Shown: piece after piece, positions 15,433-26,244 of the stretch
Layout: the number at the start of each line of letters is the position of its first letter
How positions within the stretch are numbered: the first letter of the stretch is position 1
Origin: Parasedimentitalea denitrificans
GTDB taxonomy: Bacteria > Pseudomonadota > Alphaproteobacteria > Rhodobacterales > Rhodobacteraceae
Assembly: GCF_011813015.1 (NCBI RefSeq)
Contig: NZ_QHLQ01000023.1
Span: 1 to 64,000, forward strand
DNA length: 64,000 nt
Direction: 5' to 3'
Translations under genes and position numbers: made by a program
The notes under the pieces: generated by a model
Told to the model about the DNA's origin: nothing
Database searches by the model: none
Seen by the model: the letters and a program-made list of their open reading frames with translations, nothing else

Positions 15433-17934
15433 GTGCTTAGGATTATTCTCTCATTTTTTGGTTCCATCTTTAGTACCATCACGCTGGGTATAGCGATGGT
15501 GGCCCTGACGATTGGTGCAGTGTTTTGGATTTATGGACAGGATCTGCCCAGCCACGAATCTCTGGCCCAGTATCAGCCTCCGACGATCAGCCGGATTTAC
15601 TCGGGCGAGGGGCAGCTGATTGATGAGTTTGCCAAAGAACGCCGGTTGTTCGCACCGTCAAATCAAATCCCTGATCTGGTGAAACAAGCGTTCATTTCGG
15701 CAGAAGATAAGAACTTCTATAGCCATAAGGGCTATGACATGCGCGGGATCGCGGCGGCTGCATTTGAGGCCGTACGTTCGCGAGGGTCCAATGTGCGCGG
15801 GGCCTCGACCATTACGCAGCAGGTCATGAAGAACTTCTTGCTGTCCGGTGACCGAAAAGCCGCCCGGAAGATCAAGGAACTTATTCTGGCGGCGCGGTTG
15901 GAAGAGACATTGAACAAGGATCAGATCCTTGAACTTTATATGAACGAAATTTTTCTGGGCCAAAATTCTTACGGGGTGGCGGCAGCGTCACAGACCTATT
16001 TCAATAAGACACTGGATGAATTGGCGCCGCATGAAGCGGCATTCCTAGCGTCACTGCCTAAAGCACCGTCGGACTTCCATCCGGTGCGCCGAAAAGAACG
16101 GCTGACAGAGCGGCGCGACTATGTGCTGCGGGAAATGTTCCAGAATGGATTTATTTCCGAAGCGGTCTACAAGGTTGAAGTCGAACAGCCGCTGCGGTCG
16201 GTTCAAAACGGTGATTTTGAAAGTTTCCGCACTGCACTGCCTCCACGCGACTATTTCACCGATGAAATTCGCCGTCAGTTGTCGGTTGATTTTGGCGAGG
16301 GTGAATTCTTTACCGGCGGTTTTACCGTGCGCGCTACAATTGATGAGGAAATGCAAACGGTTGCAGCGCTGTCCCTGCGTTCTGCGCTTGAGAAGTACGA
16401 CCGTTCACGCGGGGTGTGGCGTGGCACCGAGCTGACCATTCCGGCAGACCAGCTAAATGATGACGCTGCATGGCGTGAAGCGTTGGCAAAACTAGAAGTG
16501 CCACGCGATGTCATTCTGGGCGGCGACTGGAAGGCCGCTGTCGTGCTGGGGGTTGGTGACAAGGAAATGCAGGTCGGCGTCGAAGGTGTTGACGCGCCTG
16601 GTGTTGTTCCACGCGCTGACATCAAATGGATGAAGGGCAGCTTCAAAGAAAACCTGACCGTAGGCGACGTGGTCCATGTTGTTGCCGTGACCAAGGATGA
16701 CTCGTTCCAGCATTGGTCCCTGCGTCAAATACCTGAGGTGCAGGGCGGCTTTGTTGCGATGGATGTGAACACGGGCCGTGTTCTGGCGATGCAGGGCGGG
16801 TTTTCGTACCAGCACTCGGTGTTCAATCGTGCCACGCAGGCGCAGCGTCAGCCTGGTTCCAGTTTCAAACCATTCGTTTATGCGGCGGCGCTGGACAGTG
16901 GGTATAGCCCCGCGACCATCGTCGTGGATGCGCCGATTGAGGTCAACACACCGCAAGGCCTGTGGCGGCCGCGCAATTCGTCGAACAAGTTCTATGGACC
17001 AACACCGCTTCGTACTGGGATTGAGCGGTCGCGGAACCTGATGACAATCCGTTTGGCTCAGGAAATTGGTATGCCGGTGGTTGCGGGCTATGCCGAACGA
17101 TTTGGTGTCTATGAAGAGATGGGGCCATATTTGGCGAACTCGCTGGGGTCTGAGGAAACCACGCTGTATAAAATGGTGACGGCCTATGCGATGTTTGCCA
17201 ATGGTGGTGAGCGGCTGGAACCGACCCTGGTCGATCGTATTCAGGATCGTGAAGGACAGACTATCTATCGTCATGATGATCGTGATTGTGTGGATTGTTC
17301 ATCAGCACTGCTACCCGAAGGTGCTGCGCCACGTATCGTAACCGATCGCGATCAGGTGATGGATCCGATTACCGCCTACCAGCTGACTTCGATGATGCGC
17401 GGTGTGGTGGAGCGTGGCACGGCTGCTGGGAATGTGAACCTAGGCGTGCCGACTGCAGGCAAGACCGGGACCACAAATGAGGCGCGTGATGTCTGGTTTG
17501 TTGGCTTTACATCGAACATTGTGGCGGGTTGCTATATTGGACATGACCGGCCACGACCATTGGGGCGTGGCACATTCGGTGGCAATACCTGTGGTCCAGT
17601 GTTCCAGCAGTTTATGAAAAAAGCCACGGCCAAGTATGGCGGCGGTCCCTTTGATGTGCCTCCCGGTGGCCATTTCATCAAGATCGACCGCTTTACCGGC
17701 GCCCGCCTGCCAAGTGAGGCCAGTGGTGACTATGTCGTTGCCGAGTATTTTCGCGACGGTGCCGAGCCGATTTTTGGGCTGAGCTACGATGGCGGGTTCG
17801 CCATGGGATCAAACTTGCCGCTTTTTGAAGAGATAAATCAATCTGGCCGACAGGTGACAACCTCAAGCGGGGGAACCGCTGTACTAGGCCCCAAGGCGAC
17901 GTTTGGTACTGTCAGCTCCGGCGGGCTGTATTAA
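15433..17934 (+). CDS. mrcA: Penicillin-binding protein 1A (glycosyltransferase/transpeptidase)
   Basis: An 833-residue bifunctional class A PBP that polymerises glycan strands and cross-links peptides in the periplasm. Seen: membrane anchor at 10-35 (ITLGIAMVALTIGAVFWIYG); GT51 domain with catalytic E91 in EDKNFYSHKG, GASTITQQ and ILELYMNEIFLGQ; an OB-like domain near 320-410; and transpeptidase motifs S476-S-F-K479, ERSRN and K677-TGT. It starts with GTG at 15433 (GGAAGG upstream). Length and order match PBP1A of alphaproteobacteria. The last four bases overlap the end of the convergent RTX/Hint gene. Confidence 0.96.
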   Translation: MLRIILSFFGSIFSTITLGIAMVALTIGAVFWIYGQDLPSHESLAQYQPPTISRIYSGEGQLIDEFAKERRLFAPSNQIPDLVKQAFISAEDKNFYSHKGYDMRGIAAAAFEAVRSRGSNVRGASTITQQVMKNFLLSGDRKAARKIKELILAARLEETLNKDQILELYMNEIFLGQNSYGVAAASQTYFNKTLDELAPHEAAFLASLPKAPSDFHPVRRKERLTERRDYVLREMFQNGFISEAVYKVEVEQPLRSVQNGDFESFRTALPPRDYFTDEIRRQLSVDFGEGEFFTGGFTVRATIDEEMQTVAALSLRSALEKYDRSRGVWRGTELTIPADQLNDDAAWREALAKLEVPRDVILGGDWKAAVVLGVGDKEMQVGVEGVDAPGVVPRADIKWMKGSFKENLTVGDVVHVVAVTKDDSFQHWSLRQIPEVQGGFVAMDVNTGRVLAMQGGFSYQHSVFNRATQAQRQPGSSFKPFVYAAALDSGYSPATIVVDAPIEVNTPQGLWRPRNSSNKFYGPTPLRTGIERSRNLMTIRLAQEIGMPVVAGYAERFGVYEEMGPYLANSLGSEETTLYKMVTAYAMFANGGERLEPTLVDRIQDREGQTIYRHDDRDCVDCSSALLPEGAAPRIVTDRDQVMDPITAYQLTSMMRGVVERGTAAGNVNLGVPTAGKTGTTNEARDVWFVGFTSNIVAGCYIGHDRPRPLGRGTFGGNTCGPVFQQFMKKATAKYGGGPFDVPPGGHFIKIDRFTGARLPSEASGDYVVAEYFRDGAEPIFGLSYDGGFAMGSNLPLFEEINQSGRQVTTSSGGTAVLGPKATFGTVSSGGLY

Positions 17935-19670
17935 CGCAGGATGCTGGCTTCCTTGCTCGACAGACATTGCCGTGCGGTCAACTCATAACCTAAGTTGCCC
18001 GTGCGGAGATCGGGGGCGATTTTGAATAGATCGTCGCGGACTTGTTCGTCCAGAGCACTCAGAGCCTGATCTCCCGGAAAGAAACTCTCGGTTGGTGCGT
18101 CTTCGGCAAAAATGATTTCGTGCTGATCCATAAGCAAGTGGAAGTAAGTGACCATCCCGCCGACCTGTCGGCGAATTGTCTGGTCATTGATCATATGTCT
18201 TGCGGTGACCAGTACTTCTGACTCGCCAAACAAGCACTGTGCCATGGACCCTTTGTATAGCATTCGGTGCTGAGGAGAGACCAACAGATCGCGTGTAGCC
18301 CCAAACTGGCCTTTGGCAATGCGGATTGGCGCGAGATCCCCTAGGGCAGGGGTGGTGGTTTGTCCTATCCAACGCACGGGCTGCGGGCCGTGGTCCCGTG
18401 TCATGACAAGGTCACCGGGCTGTAAGGTCTCAATTAACCGAGCGCCTGCCGGGGTTGCAATCCGGGTTCCAGAGGTGAAGCAAATGATGGTTTCAATGCC
18501 GGTAAAGGCAACGGTACTGCCATCCGTAAGCAAGGCAGTTCCGGTTAAACCTGTGACAGGGTCGGTAGACGTTATGTTGACGCTGCCGAGAACCAGGTTT
18601 CCGTTGAAATGGAGAGTGTCGCCCGCAATCTGGACGTCATTGCCGCCGATGATGTTGATGGATTGAGACCCGCTCTCCAACAGGTCGTCGATCACGAAAT
18701 TGTCGTCACCAGACCCGCCGTCCAATGTGTCGCCCTGGGTAGCCCACAGCCAGTCGTCACCGGCACCACCTTCTACTTCATCGGCACCTTGCGCGCCTTT
18801 TAGAGTGTCGTTTCCTTCACCGCCAGTTAGGCTGTCGTCCCCATAGCCACCATCCAAGAGATCAGCGCCAGCGTCACCATGAAGGGTGTCACTGCCACCA
18901 CCACCGTTAATAGAGTCATTTCCCTCACCGCCCATCAGAAGGTCACTGTCGTCGCCACCCATAAGGCTGTCATTCCCAGCGCCACCAACCAGTGTATCCT
19001 GGCCATAAGAGCCTTTGATGGTGTCGTTCCCGTCGCCACCAACTGCAAAGTCATCGCCGTCACCGCTAAACAGGGCATCGTCTCCGGCCTCACCCCAGAG
19101 CTGATCGTTGCCGTCGCCACCGGACAGAGAGTCGTTGCCAATCCCACCCATGACAGCGTCATCACCGGTGCCCGCGTCGACACTATCGGCTCCGTCTCCT
19201 GCATAGACCGTATCGTTGTCCGCGCCAGCAATGACGGTGTCGTCGCCGGCCCCAGCATTGATTGTGTCCTGATTTCCGCTGGTGCCACCGCCGCTGCCAT
19301 TATCAACGCTGTCGCCATCGGAATCTACATAGTTTGCGTTGATTAGGTCACCGGTTGCGGTTCCATCAATAATTCCGTCTGCATCGGAGTAGCTTGGGGC
19401 TGTCGTTGCGGTGGCACTCTCCAGAATATCAACGGGTCCGTAATCTGGGACAAAATAGACAGTCCCGTCTGTTCCCTGATAATAGTTTCCGGTTTCGACC
19501 TCGTTCACATAGTAAGCCGATTCATCATCATCGTCAGTAACGTGTCCGGTCCAGGTCCAAGTCCCCGCGCCAAGCAGTGTGTCCGCTGTAAAAGTGGTGT
19601 AGGGACCAACAATAGTATCACCCGCGTCAAGCGAGCTGTCACCCAGTTGTACGATGTAACCCTGTGGCAT
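17931..19670 (-). CDS. RTX calcium-binding protein with C-terminal Hint domain
   Basis: A 579-residue acidic protein. Residues about 130-330 are RTX-type nonapeptide repeats (GGxGxDxLxG variants such as GGDGNDTIKGSYG and GGAGNDSLMGG), which bind calcium and are typical of type I secreted proteins. From C397 (CFTSGTRIATPAG) comes a Hint_2 domain, with RWIGQTT, LLVSPQHRMLY and a late DQHEIIFAED segment, common in Rhodobacteraceae. The Hint fold can carry out self-cleavage; whether it does here is unknown. There is no N-terminal signal peptide, consistent with type I export. The ATG at 19670 has AGGGA upstream. No ABC/MFP exporter genes lie nearby. The stop overlaps that of PBP1A. Confidence 0.88.
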   Translation of the reverse strand: MPQGYIVQLGDSSLDAGDTIVGPYTTFTADTLLGAGTWTWTGHVTDDDDESAYYVNEVETGNYYQGTDGTVYFVPDYGPVDILESATATTAPSYSDADGIIDGTATGDLINANYVDSDGDSVDNGSGGGTSGNQDTINAGAGDDTVIAGADNDTVYAGDGADSVDAGTGDDAVMGGIGNDSLSGGDGNDQLWGEAGDDALFSGDGDDFAVGGDGNDTIKGSYGQDTLVGGAGNDSLMGGDDSDLLMGGEGNDSINGGGGSDTLHGDAGADLLDGGYGDDSLTGGEGNDTLKGAQGADEVEGGAGDDWLWATQGDTLDGGSGDDNFVIDDLLESGSQSINIIGGNDVQIAGDTLHFNGNLVLGSVNITSTDPVTGLTGTALLTDGSTVAFTGIETIICFTSGTRIATPAGARLIETLQPGDLVMTRDHGPQPVRWIGQTTTPALGDLAPIRIAKGQFGATRDLLVSPQHRMLYKGSMAQCLFGESEVLVTARHMINDQTIRRQVGGMVTYFHLLMDQHEIIFAEDAPTESFFPGDQALSALDEQVRDDLFKIAPDLRTGNLGYELTARQCLSSKEASILR

Positions 19671-19702
19671 TACTTAGTCCCTGCTCAGTCATTCGTTTTC
19701 AA

Positions 19703-19732
19703 ACGGTCGTAAAACGTTCGTAAAACGACCGT
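19703..19732. repeat. Inverted repeat with internal direct repeats upstream of RTX/Hint gene
   Basis: ACGGTCGT (19703-19710) pairs with ACGACCGT (19725-19732), and the element also contains two direct copies of TCGTAAAAC. It lies 33 bp before the RTX/Hint start codon, in the presumed promoter or 5' leader. It looks like an operator or leader hairpin; the binding factor is unknown. Confidence 0.45.
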
Positions 19733-19928
19733 GAAAATGAGCTACAGAACTAAAGTTACTTTTCTTTTTACTATGAAGAATTTTACCTCAGCCAGATTCC
19801 TCAATTTATAGATGAATTTAAATAAACTGTTGTGGTCAGCAGGAATTGTTCAGTTGGTTTAGTACGCTTGCCCGCAACGCGTGGGTGGTTTATCACGCAG
19901 CACTGACACGTCATTCCAAGGAAATCCC

Positions 19929-21050
19929 ATGCGCGCCGAGATCCAAAACTTCGTGACTCAGATTGAAAAATCTCTGGAATTACTCGCCCAGCGAATGGAC
20001 AAGGAAACCGCCGCCCATCGGCTTGAGGAATTCGATGCGCGTGTAGAGGATCCAAACCTGTGGGATGATCCCGAAGCGGCCCAAAAGCTGATGCGTGAAC
20101 GCCAGATGCTGGTCGATGCAATGGACAGCTATAATGGCATCAAGCAGGACATGGCTGACAATATCGAGCTCATTGAAATGGGCGAGATGGAAGAGGATGA
20201 CGAAGTCATTTCCGAAGCCGAAGAGGGGCTTCAGGCGTTGGCCGCTAAGGCTGCCAAGAAAGAGCTGGAAGCACTGTTGGATGGCGAGGCCGATAGCAAT
20301 GACACCTTCCTTGAGATAAACTCAGGTGCAGGTGGCACCGAGAGCTGTGACTGGGCGTCGATGCTGGCACGGATGTATGTTCGTTGGGCTGAAAAGAAAG
20401 GCTACAAGGTTGAGTTGCAGTCTGAAAGTGCCGGTGAAGAAGCCGGAATTAAGTCAGCGGCCTATAAGATTACCGGCCACAATGCCTATGGTTGGCTAAA
20501 GTCTGAGAGCGGAGTGCACCGGTTGGTACGGATTTCGCCCTTTGACTCGGCCGCTAAGCGTCACACGTCATTTACGTCGGTCAAAGTGTACCCGGTTGTA
20601 GATGACAATATTGAAATTGAGGTCAACCCGGCTGACATTCGCATTGATACCTACCGGTCTTCTGGTGCTGGTGGTCAGCACGTTAACACCACTGACTCGG
20701 CTGTTCGGATTACTCACCATCCTACGGGCATTGTTGTTACCAGCTCAGAAAAGTCACAGCACCAGAACCGTGACATTGCCATGAAAGCCCTAAAATCGCG
20801 GCTTTATCAGATCGAGTTGGACAAGCGCAGCGCCTTGGTCAACGAAGCACACGAGAACGCTGGTGACGCGGGCTGGGGCAACCAGATCCGATCTTACGTT
20901 CTACAGCCGTATCAGATGGTCAAAGACCTGCGTACCAGCCATGAAACTTCGGACACCAAGGGGGTTCTGGACGGTGATCTGGATGGTTTTATGGCGGCCA
21001 CGCTGGCAATGGATGTTTCTGGGAAGAGCCGAGCCGAAGCACAAGGCTAG
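19929..21050 (+). CDS. prfB: Peptide chain release factor 2
   Basis: RF2 recognises UGA and UAA stop codons and triggers peptide release on the ribosome. Seen in 373 residues: coiled N-terminal domain, GAGGTESCDWASMLARMY, the stop-codon reading tripeptide SPF at 203-205, and the catalytic GGQ at 248-250 within SSGAGGQHVNTTDSAVR. The coding frame is continuous from ATG 19929, so the programmed +1 frameshift that controls RF2 in E. coli is not present, as in other alphaproteobacteria. Followed by a clear terminator. Confidence 0.96.
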   Translation: MRAEIQNFVTQIEKSLELLAQRMDKETAAHRLEEFDARVEDPNLWDDPEAAQKLMRERQMLVDAMDSYNGIKQDMADNIELIEMGEMEEDDEVISEAEEGLQALAAKAAKKELEALLDGEADSNDTFLEINSGAGGTESCDWASMLARMYVRWAEKKGYKVELQSESAGEEAGIKSAAYKITGHNAYGWLKSESGVHRLVRISPFDSAAKRHTSFTSVKVYPVVDDNIEIEVNPADIRIDTYRSSGAGGQHVNTTDSAVRITHHPTGIVVTSSEKSQHQNRDIAMKALKSRLYQIELDKRSALVNEAHENAGDAGWGNQIRSYVLQPYQMVKDLRTSHETSDTKGVLDGDLDGFMAATLAMDVSGKSRAEAQG

Positions 21051-21080
21051 ACCGCCCTGCACTAAATTGGATAAAACGAA

Positions 21081-21103
21081 AGCCGGGACCTCCCGGCTTT
21101 TTT
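21081..21103 (+). terminator. Rho-independent terminator of prfB
   Basis: AGCCGGG-ACCT-CCCGGCT followed by six Ts, about 30 bp after the prfB stop codon. Strong canonical terminator. Confidence 0.93.
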
Positions 21104-21463
21104 GCTGTTATCGGGGTCAATTTATCACCGTCGGACACCCGTTTTCGGGAAATGTGCATTTAAAAAAGATATATTTGAGTTGCGTGTTCATCTGCAAGGT
21201 TTCGCAGGTTAGGCTTTGATCGAAACTTTCGTGAACGCTCTTAGTCATGCTGCAAGCCTCTGTTCTGCCAATACTTCTCAGTCTGAGATTAGCGGAACAT
21301 CTGGCAGTAGATTTCTAAGCTTAGTCATTGGAGGTAAGCGAATGTGACGCAAGGCAGGGCGAATGGCTCCTAACCTTGATGACACAAAACAACAGGTCAT
21401 TGCTGACCTCATGGGCCTTTCACTCAGGTGTCAGGATAAGGGAGTCTTTGGGAGGAGACATTC
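21104..21463. other. Gene-free region upstream of DUF2189 gene
   Basis: About 360 bp without any coding signal or recognisable RNA. It presumably carries the promoter of the DUF2189 gene; I see no clear operator. Confidence 0.55.
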
Positions 21464-22240
21464 ATGATAACAGAAAAAGCTTTTGGCGTTCCTAAGCTTC
21501 GGCCTATGACAATGGCCATACTACGTCAGGCAGTACGTCGTGGCTGGAAGGATTTCCGGACGAGGCCTGAACTTGGGCTGATATTTTCCGGACTATATAT
21601 ACTGGCCGGTTGGGCCATGGTGTGGATTACCCAGGTAACTGGAACCACCTCCTGGTTGGTACTTGCTGCAATTGGTTTTCCGTTGGTTGGCCCGTTTGCC
21701 GCCGTGGGCCTTTACGAGGTTTCGCATCGGATAGAGCAGGGGAGATCCAAAAACCTGAGCGAGGTGCTACAGGCTGTATTGCAGCAGGGCAGTCGGCAGC
21801 TGCCGTCAATTTGCGCGATTATCGTAGTCGTATTTCTGTTCTGGTTTTTCCTAGGTCACCTAACATTTGCATTGTTTATGGGGCTATCCCCAATGACTAA
21901 TGTGTCGTCTTCCATAGAGATCTTCCTATCTACCAGCGGTCTGATGATGCTCTGCGTTGGAACTGTGATTGGGGCATTGATTGCATTAATGCTATTCATG
22001 ATAACCGTGCTGTCCCTACCGCTCTTGCTGGATCGAGAGATTGACTTTGTGACTGCAATAATCACTAGTTTTCAGTATGTTATGAATAATTTTCCGTTGA
22101 TGCTCACCTGGGCTGCGTTTATTGCGATAACAACGTTTGTCGGGATGTTGCCGGGGTTTGTTGGGCTGTTTCTGGTCTTGCCATTGCTTGGTCATTCAAG
22201 TTGGCACATTTACCGCCTTATCGTCATCGAAGATGAGTGA
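21464..22240 (+). CDS. DUF2189 family integral membrane protein
   Basis: A 258-residue membrane protein of the DUF2189 family, common in alphaproteobacteria and of unknown function. Seen: the N-terminal signature LRQAVRRGWKDFRTRPELGLIFSGLYILAGW, then GFPLVGPFAAVGLYEVSHRIEQG, and about six hydrophobic segments including ICAIIVVVFLFWFFLG and MLCVGTVIGALIALMLFMI. The ATG at 21464 is preceded by GGAGGAG. It stands alone; the XRE gene downstream is convergent. Confidence 0.88.
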   Translation: MITEKAFGVPKLRPMTMAILRQAVRRGWKDFRTRPELGLIFSGLYILAGWAMVWITQVTGTTSWLVLAAIGFPLVGPFAAVGLYEVSHRIEQGRSKNLSEVLQAVLQQGSRQLPSICAIIVVVFLFWFFLGHLTFALFMGLSPMTNVSSSIEIFLSTSGLMMLCVGTVIGALIALMLFMITVLSLPLLLDREIDFVTAIITSFQYVMNNFPLMLTWAAFIAITTFVGMLPGFVGLFLVLPLLGHSSWHIYRLIVIEDE

Positions 22241-22296
22241 ACCAGCGGCACGTAGTTTGGTTCCAGATCGGTCTGAAGGCCTGAATGTACGTCAGA

Positions 22297-23094
22297 TTAG
22301 CGGAACGGGTCACCGATCTGCAGCAATCTTCTGTGAAATGGATTTAAACCCGCTTCAGGAACGAAACCTGACTTGCGGGCTGCGCCGAGGATATCACTGA
22401 ACTTTTTCCCCAGATGCTCATACACCATTCTGGTGGCCCGCACTCCACTGCTGCCTTCCCGCACGGTTCGGGTAACATATCCAACCCAGTAATTATTCTC
22501 TAGCGAGGCCACCCGAGCAAGATAGTTGAAGGAACAGGTCATTGCGCCTCGGCGTGCAATGATCAAGGAAACTCCATCATCCTGACGGGTGGCGTAGCCG
22601 CGAAACTCACGTGCGCGAGGGGATGATGGTAGGCCTTGGTGGTGCATTGCTTCCTTGGGCTCAAACCCTTTGATGTAGGTGACGCCGTCTGAGCGAAAAA
22701 TATAGGACAGGCCAATAAGATACTGGCCTTCCTTTAGGAAACTACGTCGCGAAAACCGATAAATCCCAGATGGAAATGACTCTTCTGAAAGTGAACTGAC
22801 TCCTTGTCCTAGGAAATCATTTAAAATCGGCCCGTTAAGGATTTTTCCTTTGGATTCAATGTCATTAACTGGTTCGAGAAGGATCCGAGCGTCCACCTCG
22901 AAAAAAGTGCAAATCCGGTCCAGTATGTCTGGTCTAGGGAAACTTTCGCCGGACAAGTAGCGATTGAACTGTGTCCTGTTGATACCCAACTGTCGTGATA
23001 ACTCGGAAATGGACGGGTATTCTCTTGAGAGACGGCGCAAATTGGCACCGAACATGTTGCGCAAATCTGCCGGAGATCGGGATTCCTTTGACAT
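22297..23094 (-). CDS. XRE-family transcriptional regulator
   Basis: A 265-residue protein with an N-terminal Cro/C1-type helix-turn-helix at about residues 15-70 (ANLRRLSREYPSISELSRQ, LGINRTQFNRYLSGESFPRP, ICTFFEV). The remaining 190 residues form a domain I do not recognise (YRFSRRSFLKEGQYLIGLSYIFR, GYATRQDDGVSLIIARRG); similar architectures occur in Roseobacter genomes. It is divergent from the small unknown gene at 23326 with about 230 bp between them, so it may regulate that gene and itself. Ligand and targets unknown. Confidence 0.85.
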   Translation of the reverse strand: MSKESRSPADLRNMFGANLRRLSREYPSISELSRQLGINRTQFNRYLSGESFPRPDILDRICTFFEVDARILLEPVNDIESKGKILNGPILNDFLGQGVSSLSEESFPSGIYRFSRRSFLKEGQYLIGLSYIFRSDGVTYIKGFEPKEAMHHQGLPSSPRAREFRGYATRQDDGVSLIIARRGAMTCSFNYLARVASLENNYWVGYVTRTVREGSSGVRATRMVYEHLGKKFSDILGAARKSGFVPEAGLNPFHRRLLQIGDPFR

Positions 23095-23325
23095 TGGGAT
23101 GCGACCTTAAAAAATAGTTAACTCAATAGTAGGTTACAGTGCCCGAAATTAAGATTTTGGGGCCGTATTGGTCTTGGTGACGCTCAGTAGCGACAGGTGT
23201 GACGCTACTTAACGTGAAAAGCTATCCTCTCAGACACAAAATGCAAGAGGCAGACGCCGAATTTGCCATGTTTGAACGTTCGTATTTAGAACAGAATTGA
23301 GAAGAGGTTAGTTGAGAGGTTTGTG

Positions 23326-23682
23326 ATGCATGGTGTTGTACTATGGAGTGACGAAAGCCAGAACAAAGCTGTAATTTGGTGTGAGGATCAGGGTGACTTA
23401 GCGTTTTACTCTCAGAAGAAACCCCTGGAAACTGTTGATTTACACGAAGGTGACTTGATCTGTTTTGATCTGACTTTGCATCAGAATTGCCGGATGGCGG
23501 AGAACCTTCAGGTGCTAGAGCATTCAGCCAGCGTGGGCTTGGTGAAAAGCCTGACGACTGCGCAGGTTGAGAGTGCTTCAAAGCCGATCAGTGATCAGAA
23601 TTCCGCTCAGGTCATTTCATTTTCTGCCCGTTTAGAGCAGAAGCAGCGCGAAAATGAACCGCGCCGCCATTGTGCTAGTTAG
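23326..23682 (+). CDS. Small conserved-looking protein of unknown function
   Basis: A 118-residue soluble protein. The N-terminal half has a beta-rich pattern (HGVVLWSDESQNKAVIWCED, DLAFYSQKK, HEGDLICFDLTL) reminiscent of a small OB or cold-shock-like barrel, but without RNP motifs. The C-terminal third is polar and probably disordered. GAGAGG precedes the ATG. It lies between the divergent XRE regulator and the convergent ilvH gene. I do not recognise the family. Confidence 0.65.
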   Translation: MHGVVLWSDESQNKAVIWCEDQGDLAFYSQKKPLETVDLHEGDLICFDLTLHQNCRMAENLQVLEHSASVGLVKSLTTAQVESASKPISDQNSAQVISFSARLEQKQRENEPRRHCAS

Positions 23683-23702
23683 CCTTTTTAGGAGCGAGGC
23701 GT

Positions 23703-24263
23703 TTAATCGCCTCGCAATAGTGCAGCGACGCCAGTCCGGGCAACTTCTACCAGACCCAGCGGGCGCATCAGGTCTGCAAACGCGTCGATCTTGTCCGGCG
23801 CGCCAGTAATTTCAAACACAAAGCTGCTCAGGGTGCTGTCGACCACATTTGCGCGGAAGATGTCCGCCAAACGCAGGGCTTCGACCCGCTTGTCACCTTC
23901 GCCGGATACCTTAAAAATGGCCAGTTCCCGTTCTACTGTCGCACCCTCAACTGTGAGGTCATGTACGTCGTGGACCGTAACGATCCGACCCAGCTGGGCT
24001 TTGATCTGCTCAATCACCTGCGGGGTGCCCTTGGTGACGATAGTGATGCGGCTTAGGTGGCCGGTGTGGTCAACTTCGGCAACTGTTAGGCTTTCGATGT
24101 TGTAGCCACGTCCTGCGAACAGGCCTATGACGCGGGCTAGAACTCCGGGTTCGTTCTCGACCAGTACCGCAATTGTGTGCCGTTCTTGTACGTCCGAAAA
24201 TGTAGGGCGTAGGTTATAGGCAGAGTGGCGGGTCGAGCCTTTTTTGATGTGTAGGGCAGACAT
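23703..24263 (-). CDS. ilvH: Acetolactate synthase small (regulatory) subunit
   Basis: Regulatory subunit of acetohydroxyacid synthase, which binds valine for feedback inhibition and activates the catalytic subunit in branched-chain amino acid synthesis. Seen in 186 residues: an ACT domain (HTIAVLVENEPGVLARVIGLFAGRGYNIESLTV) followed by the ALS_ss_C domain (RELAIFKVSGEGDKRVEALRLADIFRANVVD and FEITGAPDKIDAF). It follows ilvB after a 76-bp gap and belongs to the same attenuated operon. Confidence 0.95.
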   Translation of the reverse strand: MSALHIKKGSTRHSAYNLRPTFSDVQERHTIAVLVENEPGVLARVIGLFAGRGYNIESLTVAEVDHTGHLSRITIVTKGTPQVIEQIKAQLGRIVTVHDVHDLTVEGATVERELAIFKVSGEGDKRVEALRLADIFRANVVDSTLSSFVFEITGAPDKIDAFADLMRPLGLVEVARTGVAALLRGD

Positions 24264-24339
24264 TTATAGTCCCTTTCGGTTCTGTTTGGCCTGGAACTTT
24301 GGGTTCCGAGGCCGTTATCTGTTTCGAGAGCGGGGCAGG

Positions 24340-26091
<1,752 letters not shown>

Positions 26092-26141
26092 CTGCTTTGC
26101 TCCATTGACGTGGTCGTCTTGTCTTCAATTTCATTACGCAT

Positions 26142-26171
26142 AAAAAAAGCCCCCGATTTTTTGTCGGAGGC
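26142..26171 (-). terminator. Attenuator terminator of ilvBH leader
   Basis: Read on the minus strand, GCCTCCGA, a loop of seven bases, and TCGGGGGC form an 8-bp stem (one G-U pair) followed by seven Ts, 50 bp before the ilvB start. Its 5' arm abuts and slightly overlaps a segment (26170-26178) that can instead pair with the end of the leader peptide coding region (26204-26212), the classic attenuation switch. Confidence 0.88.
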
Positions 26172-26196
26172 GCATGGGTTCGAAAATGGTTTACCG

Positions 26197-26244
26197 TTAC
26201 CGGCCCATGCGCTTGGTTCCTACGATGACGACTAGGGTGATCAT
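26197..26244 (-). CDS. ilv leader peptide (MITLVVIVGTKRMGR)
   Basis: A 15-codon reading frame, preceded by AAAAGGAG at suitable spacing, with six consecutive-range branched-chain codons (Ile, Leu, Val, Val, Ile, Val among residues 2-8). Ribosome stalling at these codons when charged Ile, Leu or Val tRNA is short would free the antiterminator and allow ilvBH transcription. Too short for ordinary gene finding; supported by the downstream mutually exclusive hairpins. Confidence 0.88.
   Translation of the reverse strand: MITLVVIVGTKRMGR

Noticed and set aside
18879..19346. 155-codon open frame opposite the RTX repeats
   Set aside because: Its Val/Ala/Thr repetition is the shadow of the glycine-aspartate repeats.
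19929..20010. Programmed +1 frameshift in prfB
   Set aside because: The reading frame is continuous from the start codon, with no in-frame TGA at the usual place.
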